Origin: Thermovirgaceae bacterium | GTDB taxonomy: Bacteria; Synergistota; Synergistia; Synergistales; Thermovirgaceae | Reading direction: 5' to 3' | DNA length: 35,230 nucleotides | Assembly: GCA_030656095.1 (NCBI GenBank) | Contig: JAUSOU010000048.1 | Coordinates: 1-35,230, forward strand | Program-made: the position numbers and the translations under genes | The notes under the pieces: generated by a model | The model's input: the letters and a program-made list of their open reading frames with translations, nothing else | Told to the model about the DNA's origin: nothing | Databases searched by the model: none | In this document: positions 7,521-15,603 of the stretch, piece by piece | How positions within the stretch are numbered: the stretch's first letter is position 1 | Layout of the letters: each line of letters starts with the position of its first letter

Positions 7521-8318
7521 ATGAAGAGGAGAGCTGTATGTTTTTTGATCGCAACAATGATACTGATCCTTTCCCCCCCGGCCGCCACCCCTTCCCAGCA
7601 GTGGGAGCGGGTGGGCGATGCCGCATGGGCCGAGGCGAAATCCATAGAGGGGTTCGAGGAGATCCTCGGGAATATGCTTGACGCTTTCGAGGAGCATGCC
7701 GTCATCCGCCTTCCCATGGAGAGCTGCCTGGAAGAGGATGAACTGGGGCAGATTCTGGACAGGATATATTACCGGAGAGACCTGGTTGCCGCTTCGCTCA
7801 GCAGGATGGAGGCCACGATCAGGTTCGCCTCGGGGGTCAACACCGTGGAGTTCCTCTTCACCTGGATCGAGACGAGACGGCAGAGAGAAGAGGTGCAGCA
7901 GAAGGTTCCCGATATACTTTCATCGATCCTGCATCCGGGAATGACCGAAAGGCAGAAACTTGAGGCCATACATGACCACGTGGTGTCGACGGTGAACTAC
8001 GACGACGCGATGCTGGGACGCGGGGCATGGGAGGCGATGCGCGGAAGGGCGGTATGCCAGGGCTATGCTCTGCTTACGGGTGCGCTGCTTGCAGGAGCTG
8101 GTTTTGAGAACCGCATTGTCCTGAGCGACGACCACGCATGGAACCTTGTGCTGACCGGGGGTGCCTGGAGACATATCGATACCGCCTTCGATGATCCGAT
8201 CATTATTGGCGGAGGCAAGCCGTCGGGCATATCCAGGGAGGCATTCCTGAAGACCGATGCCCGGATGAGCGCTCTCGGGCATCGATGGGACGAGGCGCGA
8301 TACCCAGCGGCGAGGTGA
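7521..8318 (+). CDS. Exported transglutaminase-like domain protein
   Basis: A 265-aa protein with a signal peptide (MKRRAVCFLIATMILILSPP) and a transglutaminase/cysteine-protease-like domain in its second half. The catalytic triad is recognisable: Cys in GRAVCQGYALL, His in SDDHAWNLV and Asp in HIDTAFDDP. The upstream HDHVVSTVNYDD segment is the usual approach to the domain. The N-terminal half (about residues 25-140) has no family I can name. Bacterial exported members are usually hydrolases or peptidoglycan- or protein-processing enzymes; the substrate is unknown. The start at 7521 has GGGAG 8 nt upstream. Confidence 0.8.
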   Translation: MKRRAVCFLIATMILILSPPAATPSQQWERVGDAAWAEAKSIEGFEEILGNMLDAFEEHAVIRLPMESCLEEDELGQILDRIYYRRDLVAASLSRMEATIRFASGVNTVEFLFTWIETRRQREEVQQKVPDILSSILHPGMTERQKLEAIHDHVVSTVNYDDAMLGRGAWEAMRGRAVCQGYALLTGALLAGAGFENRIVLSDDHAWNLVLTGGAWRHIDTAFDDPIIIGGGKPSGISREAFLKTDARMSALGHRWDEARYPAAR

Positions 8319-8320
8319 AA

Positions 8321-8408
8321 CGTAACGCGTGACTCGTGACTCGTGACTCGTAACTCGGAAAACCTAAAACCTGAAACCTGAAAACGTAACTCGTAACGCG
8401 TGACTCGG
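8321..8408 (+). repeat. Tandem GTGACTCG/GTAACTCG word repeats
   Basis: Just after the transglutaminase-like gene, 8321-8358 and 8385-8408 consist of short tandem words CGTGACTCG, CGTAACTCG and CGTAACGCG. They are separated by 8359-8384, built from repeated CCTAAAA/CCTGAAA words. The same words in reverse orientation occur at 8647-8677, so the two patches could base-pair in a transcript. Confidence 0.8.
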
Positions 8409-8646
8409 AAAGGCCAGGATTAAGCTTCACCGCAGACGAAGTACCCGACGCTCTATTCGGGCAGGACGCGGAGGAAAATCTTAATTATTCGGTAGAACCT
8501 AGACCAAGGCTGTAGGCAGTGTTCGTGCCTGGAGCTTTTTGGGTCTTGTGATTTATACAAAAAATCCCTTTTTCGGTTTTCTCCGTGGTTCTCTGCGTCC
8601 TCCGTGATGGAAGCTCGTGGCCTCATATTTACCGGTTTTTGCTTTT
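8409..8646. other. Gene-free interior between inverted repeat patches
   Basis: No supported gene. Around 8459-8476 GCAGGACGCGGAGGAAAA is loosely complementary to 8576-8609 (TTTTCTCCGTGG with GCGTCCTCCGTG), adding another imperfect inverted repeat inside the outer one. No tRNA, terminator with a U tract or clear promoter is visible. Confidence 0.4.
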
Positions 8647-8677
8647 ACGAGTCACGAGTTACGAGTCACGAGTTACG
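8647..8677 (-). repeat. Inverted copy of GTGACTCG/GTAACTCG repeats
   Basis: ACGAGTCACGAGTTACGAGT repeated in tandem is the reverse complement of the words at 8321-8408. The TAA stop of the MFS gene (8673-8675 on the plus strand as TTA) lies inside this repeat, so the repeat supplies the end of the reading frame. Confidence 0.8.
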
Positions 8678-9950
8678 GATGGTTTCCTGCCTTTGCTATC
8701 CCCTTCTCGACATTGACCCTCTGCAGCAGATATATACCCCCTACGAAAAAGAGCACTAGAGAGGCTATCCCAAGCCGCGTGGAGCCTGAGATCTGGGTGA
8801 GGAGGGCGAAGAGCGCCGGGCCTGCCACACCAGAGAATTTGCTGAAGACGTCGTAGAAGGCGAAGAACTCTCCCGTCTTCGCCCTGGGGACCATCATCCC
8901 GTACGTGCTCCGGCTGATGGCCTGAACTCCCCCCTGGACCATCCCCACCGCTATCGCCAGAACCCAGAAGTGCCAGGCCTTTTCGAGAAAAAACGCTCCG
9001 AGAGAGATCACCGAGTACCAGGCGAGTCCTATTGTGATGGCTGTCTTTCCTCCGAAACGCAGTGACAGCCTTCCGAAGAGAATGGAGAATGGCGCACCCA
9101 CAAATTGAGTTACCAGCAGGGCCCCGACGAGGTGCATCATTCCGATGCCCTTTTCCGCTCCGTAGATGGCCGCCATTTTCATGATGGTTCCCACGCCGTC
9201 GTTGTAGAGCCAGTAGGCCGCAAGAAAGATCAGCAGTTCCCTGTAATTGCGCATCTGTCTGAACGTGCCGGCAAGACGCCGGAACCCCTGGGCAAAAACT
9301 TCACGCGATCCCTTCGGACGAGGGCCTTCCGAGGGCGGTTCGGGGATGAACAGAAGCAGTGGTATGGTGAAGACGCTCCACCAGACGGCTACTGAGACAA
9401 AGGATAGGCGCGCTCCAAGCGTTCCCGGGAGAAGTGCGGCTGCCGCAAGGTTGGCCGCCAAAAGAGTGCCTCCGCCGATGTACCCCCAGGCGTAGCCTCT
9501 GGATGAGACCATGTCCATCTGTCCCGGGGGGGCGATGTGAGGAAGCAGCGCGTCGTAAAAAATCATGGATAGCGAGAAGCCCAGACTTCCAATGGCGTAA
9601 AGCGCAAGGGCCGGGAGCCAGTCACCCTTTCCAATAAAAAACAGCAGAGCGGTTGAAAAGACCCCCAGAAGGGTGAAGGCCGATAGAAAGTGTTTTTTGG
9701 ATCCGCTCACGTCGGCGATGCTTCCGAGGATAGGTGCGAGGAAGGCCCCGAATAGAAGCGAAAGGGAGGAAGTATAACCCCAGAGCGCCGAGGGTAGATT
9801 GGCGGGCAGGCCCGCTGCGGCGACCTCCCGGAAATATACCGGAAGTATCGCGGCCATTATGGTGGTCGCAAAGGCGGAGTTCCCGGCATCGTAGAGGCAC
9901 CATGCGTTTATCCTGCGGGCGGAATCGTCCCTGATTCTCATGAGGTTCAT
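8673..9950 (-). CDS. MFS transporter, UMF1/Atg22-like family
   Basis: A 425-aa inner-membrane protein with about 12 helices. The opening WCLYDAGNSAFATTIMAAIL with PVYF is the hallmark of the UMF1 family, related to the vacuolar amino-acid effluxer Atg22. The central loop has the usual basic stretch (PPSEGPRPKGSREVFAQGFR), and the second half begins NYRELLIFLAAYWLYNDGVGTI, again characteristic. Atg22 exports amino acids from the vacuole; bacterial substrates are unknown, though peptide or amino-acid efflux fits an amino-acid fermenter (inference). It appears monocistronic; the ATG follows AAAGGTTAG. The C-terminus ends in repeat DNA. Confidence 0.9.
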   Translation of the reverse strand: MNLMRIRDDSARRINAWCLYDAGNSAFATTIMAAILPVYFREVAAAGLPANLPSALWGYTSSLSLLFGAFLAPILGSIADVSGSKKHFLSAFTLLGVFSTALLFFIGKGDWLPALALYAIGSLGFSLSMIFYDALLPHIAPPGQMDMVSSRGYAWGYIGGGTLLAANLAAAALLPGTLGARLSFVSVAVWWSVFTIPLLLFIPEPPSEGPRPKGSREVFAQGFRRLAGTFRQMRNYRELLIFLAAYWLYNDGVGTIMKMAAIYGAEKGIGMMHLVGALLVTQFVGAPFSILFGRLSLRFGGKTAITIGLAWYSVISLGAFFLEKAWHFWVLAIAVGMVQGGVQAISRSTYGMMVPRAKTGEFFAFYDVFSKFSGVAGPALFALLTQISGSTRLGIASLVLFFVGGIYLLQRVNVEKGIAKAGNHP

Positions 9951-10087
9951 TCTAACCTTTAGCCGGATGTGAGGGAAAAGGTATTTTAAGAAAGACCACA
10001 GGTGGTTTTTTTGGTATCCTTATCCGGGTGCTTAATGTGAAGTTTTTGCAGTGCCCTGCTTTAAATAAATTTCTAGAGGTGGATCGA

Positions 10088-10243
10088 TTGAAGATAAGGA
10101 CGTTGGACGGCCCCCGTCTGCACCGGGATTTCACCGCAGGAGCGAGGAACATCCAGGCCAGGCAGGAGGTCCTTAACAGCATGAACGTATTCCCCGTGCA
10201 CTCGGGGATCGGCTCGGTCGCCGAGTGCATTTTGATGGAGTAG
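10088..10243 (+). pseudogene. N-terminal fragment of a DAK2-domain (FakA-like) protein
   Basis: A 52-aa reading frame from the TTG at 10088, behind a strong AGAGGTGG site. Its residues LDGPRLHRDFTAGARNIQAR followed by QEVLNSMNVFPV match the start of fatty-acid kinase FakA/DAK2-domain proteins, where this stretch leads into the nucleotide-binding P-D-G-D-T-G-T-N motif. Here the sequence switches to HSGIGSVAECILME and stops, so the metal/ATP motif and the rest of the protein (about 500 aa) are missing. It is best read as a relic of a duplicated or displaced gene. A retained short peptide cannot be ruled out because the ribosome site and frame are intact. The DUF5665 gene begins 9 nt downstream. 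Confidence 0.65.
10197..10229 (+). repeat. Inverted repeat at break point of DAK2 fragment
   Basis: TGCACTCGG (10197-10205) and CCGAGTGCA (10221-10229) are perfect 9-bp complements around a 15-nt loop, followed by TTTT. They start exactly where the DAK2 similarity ends. The structure could be a weak terminator or attenuator, or a scar of the rearrangement that cut the gene. Confidence 0.6.
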
Positions 10244-10251
10244 GGGTGAAG

Positions 10252-10578
10252 ATGGCGAACAGGAAGAATCCCGCCGAAGCGGTAGAGAAAGTAAAAAAGG
10301 ATACTTTGACCCGGCTTGCGGAAGTTATGGAGAAGTCCCGCGTTCTCGAGAACCTTGAGATGATCCTCGACCGGCGCAAACTTCTCTGGAACAACTTCCT
10401 GGCAGGACTCGCCAGAGGGCTCGGTTTCGGGGTGGGGCTCACGGTTCTTGCCGCCATAGTCATTTATTTCCTTGTGGTGCTTCTCAAGTCGATAGTGGCA
10501 CTCAATATTCCCCTGATAGGGACTTATATCGCCGAACTTGTAGAGATCGTCCAGGAACAGATCAAGATCCACCGTTAA
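10252..10578 (+). CDS. DUF5665 membrane protein
   Basis: A 108-aa protein of the DUF5665 type: a charged N-terminal helical part (residues 1-45, with LARLxEVMEKSRVLENLEMIL-like coiled-coil character) and a conserved RRKLLWNNFLAGLARGLGFG segment leading into one long hydrophobic helix (VGLTVLAAIVIYFLVVLLKSIV). The C-terminus ends in an amphipathic helix (GTYIAELVEIVQEQIK). Function is unknown. The ATG at 10252 has GGGGTGA just upstream. It probably shares a transcript with the L,D-transpeptidase gene 17 bp downstream. Confidence 0.75.
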   Translation: MANRKNPAEAVEKVKKDTLTRLAEVMEKSRVLENLEMILDRRKLLWNNFLAGLARGLGFGVGLTVLAAIVIYFLVVLLKSIVALNIPLIGTYIAELVEIVQEQIKIHR

Positions 10579-10595
10579 GCGTGGCCCGTGGGACA

Positions 10596-11291
10596 ATGCC
10601 GGAAAGTGGTGAATTTGTTTTGGACAAGAAGATCGAACGCGAAGGGACAATATCGACAATACGGAAACACAGGCTCCTTCCCAAACTGGGGTTGGGCATG
10701 ATGATCCTCTGCGCCCTGGCTTTCGGGGTGTATATTGCTCTTGACCACGGAAGTCCGACTCAGGACGCCGTTGCCAGGGAACCTGAAGAGGGCGTCCTGG
10801 CATCTGGGGCTGGAGCTCAGGCGCCGCCGCCCCTGCCAGGGGATCCGGAAAGACTGAGCGCCTTCGTGGACGAACACGCTCTTGCGGGCAAATTCTGGCT
10901 TCGCCTAGACAAGGATTCTTTCTCGCTTTCCGCCTGGGAGGGAGCGAAGTTCATTACCTCTTACACAGTGGCGGTCGGCGAAAACGGCGGAAACAAGGAG
11001 AGGGTAGGGGACAGGAGAACCCCGGAAGGAGTCTTCAAGGTCGAACGGATCCACGACTCCCGCGCCTGGGTACACGACTTTGGTGACGGCAAGGGTCCTA
11101 TAGAGCATGCATACGGGCCTTGGTTCATCCGCCTCGAGACTGGGTGGAAGGGTATCGGAATTCACGGAACGCACGATCCTTCGACTCTTGGGCAGATGAT
11201 CACCGAAGGGTGTATAAGGATGAACAACGAGGCGATCCTTGAGATAGCAGGCAGGGCTGTGCCCGGGACCGTCGTACTGATAGAGCCATAG
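10596..11291 (+). CDS. Membrane-anchored L,D-transpeptidase (YkuD domain)
   Basis: A 231-aa envelope protein. A single N-terminal helix (LGLGMMILCALAFGVYIAL, near residues 31-49) anchors it, a Pro/Ala-rich linker follows, and the C-terminal half is a YkuD domain. The catalytic motif is clear: GIGIHGTHDPSTLG then TEGCIRMNNEAI, with the nucleophilic Cys in GCIRM. Such enzymes form 3-3 peptidoglycan cross-links or attach proteins to peptidoglycan. The start is uncertain: GTG 10581, ATG 10596 and TTG 10620 (with AAGTGGTG upstream) are all in frame. The usual S-x-G-C is T-E-G-C here, a tolerated variation. Confidence 0.85.
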   Translation: MPESGEFVLDKKIEREGTISTIRKHRLLPKLGLGMMILCALAFGVYIALDHGSPTQDAVAREPEEGVLASGAGAQAPPPLPGDPERLSAFVDEHALAGKFWLRLDKDSFSLSAWEGAKFITSYTVAVGENGGNKERVGDRRTPEGVFKVERIHDSRAWVHDFGDGKGPIEHAYGPWFIRLETGWKGIGIHGTHDPSTLGQMITEGCIRMNNEAILEIAGRAVPGTVVLIEP

Positions 11292-11334
11292 CGACAGACG
11301 AAACAGGCAATTTATCAGCCATTTCGCAGCAGGA

Positions 11335-12657
11335 ATGGAGGAGATGTTATTGCGGAACAAAAGGCTTCTGGTTTTTTTTGCGTTCCTCGTTGCCTCTCTT
11401 TGTCTTTTGAACTTTGCCGCACCGGAAAGTCTTTACGCCCAGGAAGACTTCCTGGGCAAGCTTTTTCAGGCTCTGAGCTGGGTCTCGGAAGAGCCTGACA
11501 AGGCCTGGGCCCGGGTGGCCCTTGGGGATGTCTATGTTGCGCTGGGGCGGCACGAGGATGCCGTAACCGCATACAAGACCGCCCTCCGGCTTGAACCGGG
11601 GAGCGTGCTTGCCATGAACGGCATGGCCTACGCCTATCTCGGTCTCGGGCAGCCTCAAAAGGCGCTGCCCTTCCTGCTGGAAGCCTGGCGGACGGATCCG
11701 GCAAAGGGTGATCCAACGAGCCTTGCCTACGCGTACATGGATCTGAATATGAACGGCGAAGCTCTGGAAACGTTCAACGCCATTCTCAAAAAAAATCCCG
11801 GTAACATAGAGATGCTTAATAACAGGGGGCGACTCTTCTTTGGCATGGGAGAAAATGAAAAGGCCGTGGAGTCATTTCTGGCCGCGATCAAGATCGACCC
11901 GGCCATGGGAGATTACGCAAATATGGGCTATGTTTACAGTGCCCTCGGTATGGAGGATAAGGCCAGGGATGCCTTCAGTGAGGGGGTCCGCTATCGCCCG
12001 AAAGATGTGGAATCGCTCAGCGCTCTCGGTTTCAACCTTTTCTCGCGAGGGCGTATCGAGGAAGCGAAGGAGATCTTTTACGAATCCCTGAAGATCGATC
12101 CGGACAACGTCTACGTTTTGAACGGGCTTGGCTATGTCTACGGCGCGGAGCAGAATAACACGAAAGCGATAGAATACCTGGAAAAGGGAGCCTTCATAGA
12201 CCCCTCCCAGGGAGATTACGCGACATTAGGCTATGCTTACAGCTCTCTCGGAAGGAATGAGGATGCCGCGGTTGCATTCCGGAGGGCGATTGCCAACAAC
12301 CCGGATTCTGCTGCCGAGGCCTGGCATGGACTTGGGTACACGCTGATCACCCTGGGCAGGAACGTTGAAGCCATGGATGCCTTCAGGCGTTCCTATATGC
12401 TGATGCCGGAACCCAGGACTCTGAACAGCCTTGGTTATGCCTATATTGTTGTCCGCAACTACCCCCAGGCCATAGAGGCGTTCCAGAGGGCCCTGAAGAT
12501 AGACCCCGAGAACGCCCAGGCCCGTTTCAACCTCGGCCTTGCCATGCTCGACCTTGACAGAAGGCCGGAGGCCAGAAGGTACTACGAGGAGCTTCTGAAG
12601 ATAGACCCTGCAGTTGCGGCAGATCTGAAGAAGGTGATGGACGAGGCCTGGAAGTAG
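11335..12657 (+). CDS. Exported tetratricopeptide-repeat protein
   Basis: A protein of up to 440 aa with a signal sequence (RLLVFFAFLVASLCLLNFAAP, cleavage near LYA) followed by about eleven TPR units of about 34 residues, for example LGDVYVALGRHEDAVTAYKT and LGYVYGAEQNNTKAIEYLEK. TPR superhelices are protein-protein scaffolds; exported ones often serve envelope assembly. Start choice: ATG 11335 gives the longest frame, but TTG 11350 has GGAGGAG at an ideal 6 nt and may be the true start. It follows the L,D-transpeptidase by 43 bp, which suggests a joint role in the cell envelope (inference). Confidence 0.85.
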   Translation: MEEMLLRNKRLLVFFAFLVASLCLLNFAAPESLYAQEDFLGKLFQALSWVSEEPDKAWARVALGDVYVALGRHEDAVTAYKTALRLEPGSVLAMNGMAYAYLGLGQPQKALPFLLEAWRTDPAKGDPTSLAYAYMDLNMNGEALETFNAILKKNPGNIEMLNNRGRLFFGMGENEKAVESFLAAIKIDPAMGDYANMGYVYSALGMEDKARDAFSEGVRYRPKDVESLSALGFNLFSRGRIEEAKEIFYESLKIDPDNVYVLNGLGYVYGAEQNNTKAIEYLEKGAFIDPSQGDYATLGYAYSSLGRNEDAAVAFRRAIANNPDSAAEAWHGLGYTLITLGRNVEAMDAFRRSYMLMPEPRTLNSLGYAYIVVRNYPQAIEAFQRALKIDPENAQARFNLGLAMLDLDRRPEARRYYEELLKIDPAVAADLKKVMDEAWK

Positions 12658-12680
12658 TTTTTAAAAATCTTCATGAGAAG

Positions 12681-12983
12681 ATGAGACCCATGCGGTACGA
12701 GATAGTTGGTGAGGGAGCTTATCCGGCGGTAAGGGTGTCGCTTGCCAAGGGAGACAGGATCACTGCCGAATCTGGAGCGATGGCGAGCATGGACGGATGC
12801 GTCGACATCGAGACCGAGATGAAGGGCGCTCCCTACAGGGTCGATACCGGCAACATCGTCATGTTCGATGAGGGTCTGGTCGCGGAGTTTAACGGCCACG
12901 GAATGCTTGTCATGCAGACCCGGAGCATCCCGGGTTTTGTCGGCTGGCTGTCCGGAAAGATGCCCAGGAAGACCGGAGGCTAG
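12681..12983 (+). CDS. Shortened TIGR00266/AIM24-family protein
   Basis: A 100-aa protein. The first 45 residues (RYEIVGEGAYPAVRVSLAKG, ITAESGAMASMDG, ETEM) match the start of the TIGR00266/AIM24 family. The last 45 (YRVDTGNIVMFDEG, MLVMQTRSIPGFVGWL) match the end of the same family, whose members are normally about 220-260 aa. The middle of the beta-sandwich is therefore missing and the two ends are joined in frame. It may be a decaying gene with an in-frame deletion or a naturally minimal version. No strong ribosome site is seen (GAGAAG directly before the ATG; a second ATG at 12690 is possible). Function of the family in bacteria is unclear. Confidence 0.65.
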   Translation: MRPMRYEIVGEGAYPAVRVSLAKGDRITAESGAMASMDGCVDIETEMKGAPYRVDTGNIVMFDEGLVAEFNGHGMLVMQTRSIPGFVGWLSGKMPRKTGG

Positions 12984-13045
12984 CCGGTCCGGCCGTATTT
13001 CGAAATGCAGCATTTGAGCATTCAGCATAAGGAGAGTGGTCCCTG

Positions 13046-14254
13046 TTGAGCCAGCAGGTATGGGATGAGTTGTATTCTGAAGTGGGGACAAAGCTGACCC
13101 CTTCCCCGATCCGGGAACTGGTCAAGTACATGAAGAAGCCTGGGATGATATCTCTGGCCGGGGGGAACCCCGACCCTGAGATATTTCCCATGAGGGAGTT
13201 TCAGGAATCGGCGGCGATCATCACCGAGCGCGGCAAGGAGATCCTCCAGTACGGAGCGACTGGCGGGTTCGACCCCCTCAAGGAGTACATCGCCAAATGG
13301 ATGGCCGCGAGGATGGGGCGCATCACGGCTCCGGCAGAGATGTGCATCACAACGGGATCTCAGCAGGTTATGGACCTTTTCGCGGCCGTGATGCTGGATC
13401 CCGGCGACGTGGTTATCGTAGAGGAGCCCACATACCCCGGAGCGACCCACGCCCTCAAGAACCGCAAGGCCCGTTTCGTCACGGTCCCTTGCGATGCGGA
13501 GGGGATGCGTGTTGACCTTCTTCCGGATATCCTCGAGCAGGCCCGGCAGGGTAGGGACCGCATCAAATTCATTTATTCTATCGTCAACTTCCAGAACCCT
13601 TCCGGTTACACTCTTTCCGCCCCCCGCAGGAAGAAACTCCTGGAGATATCAGAAAACTTCGGAGTTCCCATCTTCGAGGACGACCCCTACGGACACCTGC
13701 GCTACGACGGGGACCACGAGCCGACGATCTTCTCCATGGACAAGAGCGGACTTGTCATCTATGCCTGTTCGTTCTCAAAAATCCTCGCCCCGGGAACACG
13801 CGTTGCATGGGTCGTTGGGCAGGAAGATGTGATCAACAAGATGATTATGATCAAGCAGGGTGCGGATCTCTGCACCAGCGTGCTTGCCCAGGGACTTGTG
13901 TACGAATATTGTCGTCTGGGATATCTGGAATCCTTCCTCCCGAAGATCCAGGCTCATTACAAAAAGAAGCGCGACGCCATGGATGCCGCGTTCAGGGAGT
14001 TCCTGCCGTCGAACACCAGATACGAAACCCCGGCGGGTGGTTTCTTTTACTGGCTCACCCTTCCGGGGGTCAACACGAGGGATCTCTTCTTCAAGGCCAT
14101 CGAGAGGAACGTCTCTTTCGTGACCGGGGACGCCTTCTTCCCGAATGGAGGCGGGGAAGAGGACTTGAGGGCCTGCTTCTCCTACGCCAGGGCGGAGGAG
14201 TTCCCCGAGGCCGCAAAGCGCCTCGCGCTTGCCATTTCTGATCTGAGTTCCTGA
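13046..14254 (+). CDS. PLP-dependent aminotransferase (class I/II, LysN/2-aminoadipate-like)
   Basis: A 402-aa fold-type I aminotransferase that moves amino groups between amino acids and 2-oxo acids. Visible landmarks are the substrate-side SLAGGNPDPEIFP, the GATGG segment, the cofactor-contact TTGSQQVMDL, NPSGYTLSAPRR, the Asp in EDDPYGHLRYDG and the Schiff-base Lys in SFSKILAPGTRVAW. This pattern is that of the 2-aminoadipate/aromatic/MocR-like subgroup, which often has broad specificity. The TTG at 13046 is chosen because AAGGAGAG lies 9 nt upstream. It ends at a strong terminator, so it is separate from the alcohol dehydrogenase that follows. Confidence 0.9.
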   Translation: MSQQVWDELYSEVGTKLTPSPIRELVKYMKKPGMISLAGGNPDPEIFPMREFQESAAIITERGKEILQYGATGGFDPLKEYIAKWMAARMGRITAPAEMCITTGSQQVMDLFAAVMLDPGDVVIVEEPTYPGATHALKNRKARFVTVPCDAEGMRVDLLPDILEQARQGRDRIKFIYSIVNFQNPSGYTLSAPRRKKLLEISENFGVPIFEDDPYGHLRYDGDHEPTIFSMDKSGLVIYACSFSKILAPGTRVAWVVGQEDVINKMIMIKQGADLCTSVLAQGLVYEYCRLGYLESFLPKIQAHYKKKRDAMDAAFREFLPSNTRYETPAGGFFYWLTLPGVNTRDLFFKAIERNVSFVTGDAFFPNGGGEEDLRACFSYARAEEFPEAAKRLALAISDLSS

Positions 14255-14288
14255 AGGGCTAAGCGGCAGAATAACGAAATTTGACCAG

Positions 14289-14321
14289 ATCCCCCTTTCG
14301 GATGGGAAAGGGGGATTTTTT
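14289..14321 (+). terminator. Rho-independent terminator after aminotransferase
   Basis: The stem ATCCCCCTTTC (14289-14299) pairs with GAAAGGGGGAT (14306-14316) around a 6-nt loop, followed by a run of six T. It ends the aminotransferase transcript. Confidence 0.92.
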
Positions 14322-14375
14322 GTGTCAAAATCATTTATACGGATGAGTCCATTGGTCCGGGAGAGAGGTGCCTCG

Positions 14376-15554
14376 ATGAGCGGCGGAAACGGGCGTCCAG
14401 GAGATGTTTTTTCGTTTCACATTCCCGGCAATGTCGTATTTGGGGACGGGACAGTTGATCGCCTTCCCGGGATAGTACGGGAACTTGGCGCGAATTATCC
14501 CCTTGTGCTGATAGGCCGGACTCTTTGCAAAACAGGTGTACTGCGATCGGTTCGAGGGATCCTCGATTCCTCCGGCATCAGTCACGGAGTTTATGACCAG
14601 ATCTATCCGGAGCCCTATGTCGAGAGCGTCGGGGCGGCGGCCGATCTCGCGAGGGCGGGCGGACACGACCTGATGATAGGTATCGGCGGCGGAAGCACCA
14701 TGGACTTCACAAAGGCGGCGGCTGTCATGGCGCCGGGAGGGTTGAACATCCTGGATCTCGTCGGAAGAGACCGCATCCCCAGAAAGGGGCTTCCAACGAT
14801 AATGATTCCGACCACCTCGGGCAGCGGTTCCGAGGTTTCGCCGGTGGCAATATTCACATTTTCCGACGAAAAAGTGAAAAAGGGCATTGTCAGCCCTCTT
14901 ATCACCCCCGACGCGGCAATAGTAGACCCTGAACTTACCCACGGCCTGCCCCCGAAGGTGACGGCGGACACCGGGATGGATGCGCTTATCCATGCGGTTG
15001 AGTCTTTTCTTTCGATCAACGCCAACCCCCTGAGCGAGACCCTCTCCCTTGCCGCAGTGGCGCATATCGCCGGTTCGCTGGAGAGCGCCGTGAAAAACGG
15101 GCGTGACGCGGGAGCCAGGCGTATGATGTCCATGGGCAGTCTCATGGCTGGCATGGCTTTCGCCATGGCCGGTACAGCGGCTGTGCACGCTCTTGCCTAC
15201 CCTCTTGGAGGGGAGTTTCATATCCCTCACGGGACGGCAAATACAGTGATGTTTCGCCATGTCATGGAGTTCAATCTGGAGGGGAACAGCGTGAAATTCG
15301 CCCGACTCGCGCGGTCGATGTCTGATGAAACGAAGAATATGCCCGATACCGACGCCGCGCGTTTTTCGATCGACTGGATGATAGATCTTGCCCGCAATAT
15401 CGGCGTGGTGACGAGACTCCGGGATCTGGGTATCCCGGAGTCCGCCATATCCGGTATGGCGGAGGCGGCTTCCGGGGAGACCAGGCTCTTGTCAAATAAC
15501 CCGAGGTCCATGGACAAAAAACAGATCGAGGAGATATACCGGAAGGCCTGGTAG
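14376..15554 (+). CDS. Iron-containing alcohol dehydrogenase
   Basis: A 392-aa group III (Fe-type) alcohol dehydrogenase, NAD(P)-dependent and acting on alcohols/aldehydes or related hydroxy compounds. Motifs are the nucleotide-binding GIGGGSTMDFTKAAAV, IPTTSGSGSEVSP, and the metal site (Asp and His in ADTGMDALIHAVESF, His in HALAYPLGG, His in IPHGTANTV). The ATG at 14376 is preferred over the GTG at 14322 because GAGAGGTG stands 5 nt upstream and the GTG lies in the tail of the preceding terminator. It heads a run of genes with small gaps (FAH-family, acyl-CoA synthetase, plsY). Confidence 0.9.
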   Translation: MSGGNGRPGDVFSFHIPGNVVFGDGTVDRLPGIVRELGANYPLVLIGRTLCKTGVLRSVRGILDSSGISHGVYDQIYPEPYVESVGAAADLARAGGHDLMIGIGGGSTMDFTKAAAVMAPGGLNILDLVGRDRIPRKGLPTIMIPTTSGSGSEVSPVAIFTFSDEKVKKGIVSPLITPDAAIVDPELTHGLPPKVTADTGMDALIHAVESFLSINANPLSETLSLAAVAHIAGSLESAVKNGRDAGARRMMSMGSLMAGMAFAMAGTAAVHALAYPLGGEFHIPHGTANTVMFRHVMEFNLEGNSVKFARLARSMSDETKNMPDTDAARFSIDWMIDLARNIGVVTRLRDLGIPESAISGMAEAASGETRLLSNNPRSMDKKQIEEIYRKAW

Positions 15555-15603
15555 GAGATAAATATTTTTATTGAAGCAAGATGAAAGGTGGCGTTTTCTT
15601 CCA

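Noticed and set aside
14322-14375. GTG at 14322 as start of the Fe-alcohol dehydrogenase
   Set aside because: It lies immediately after the T run of the preceding terminator without a ribosome site, whereas ATG 14376 has GAGAGGTG ideally placed.
14331-15260. 309-aa minus-strand frame opposite the Fe-alcohol dehydrogenase
   Set aside because: Antisense to a gene with complete family motifs; composition is Arg/His-rich as expected for a shadow frame.
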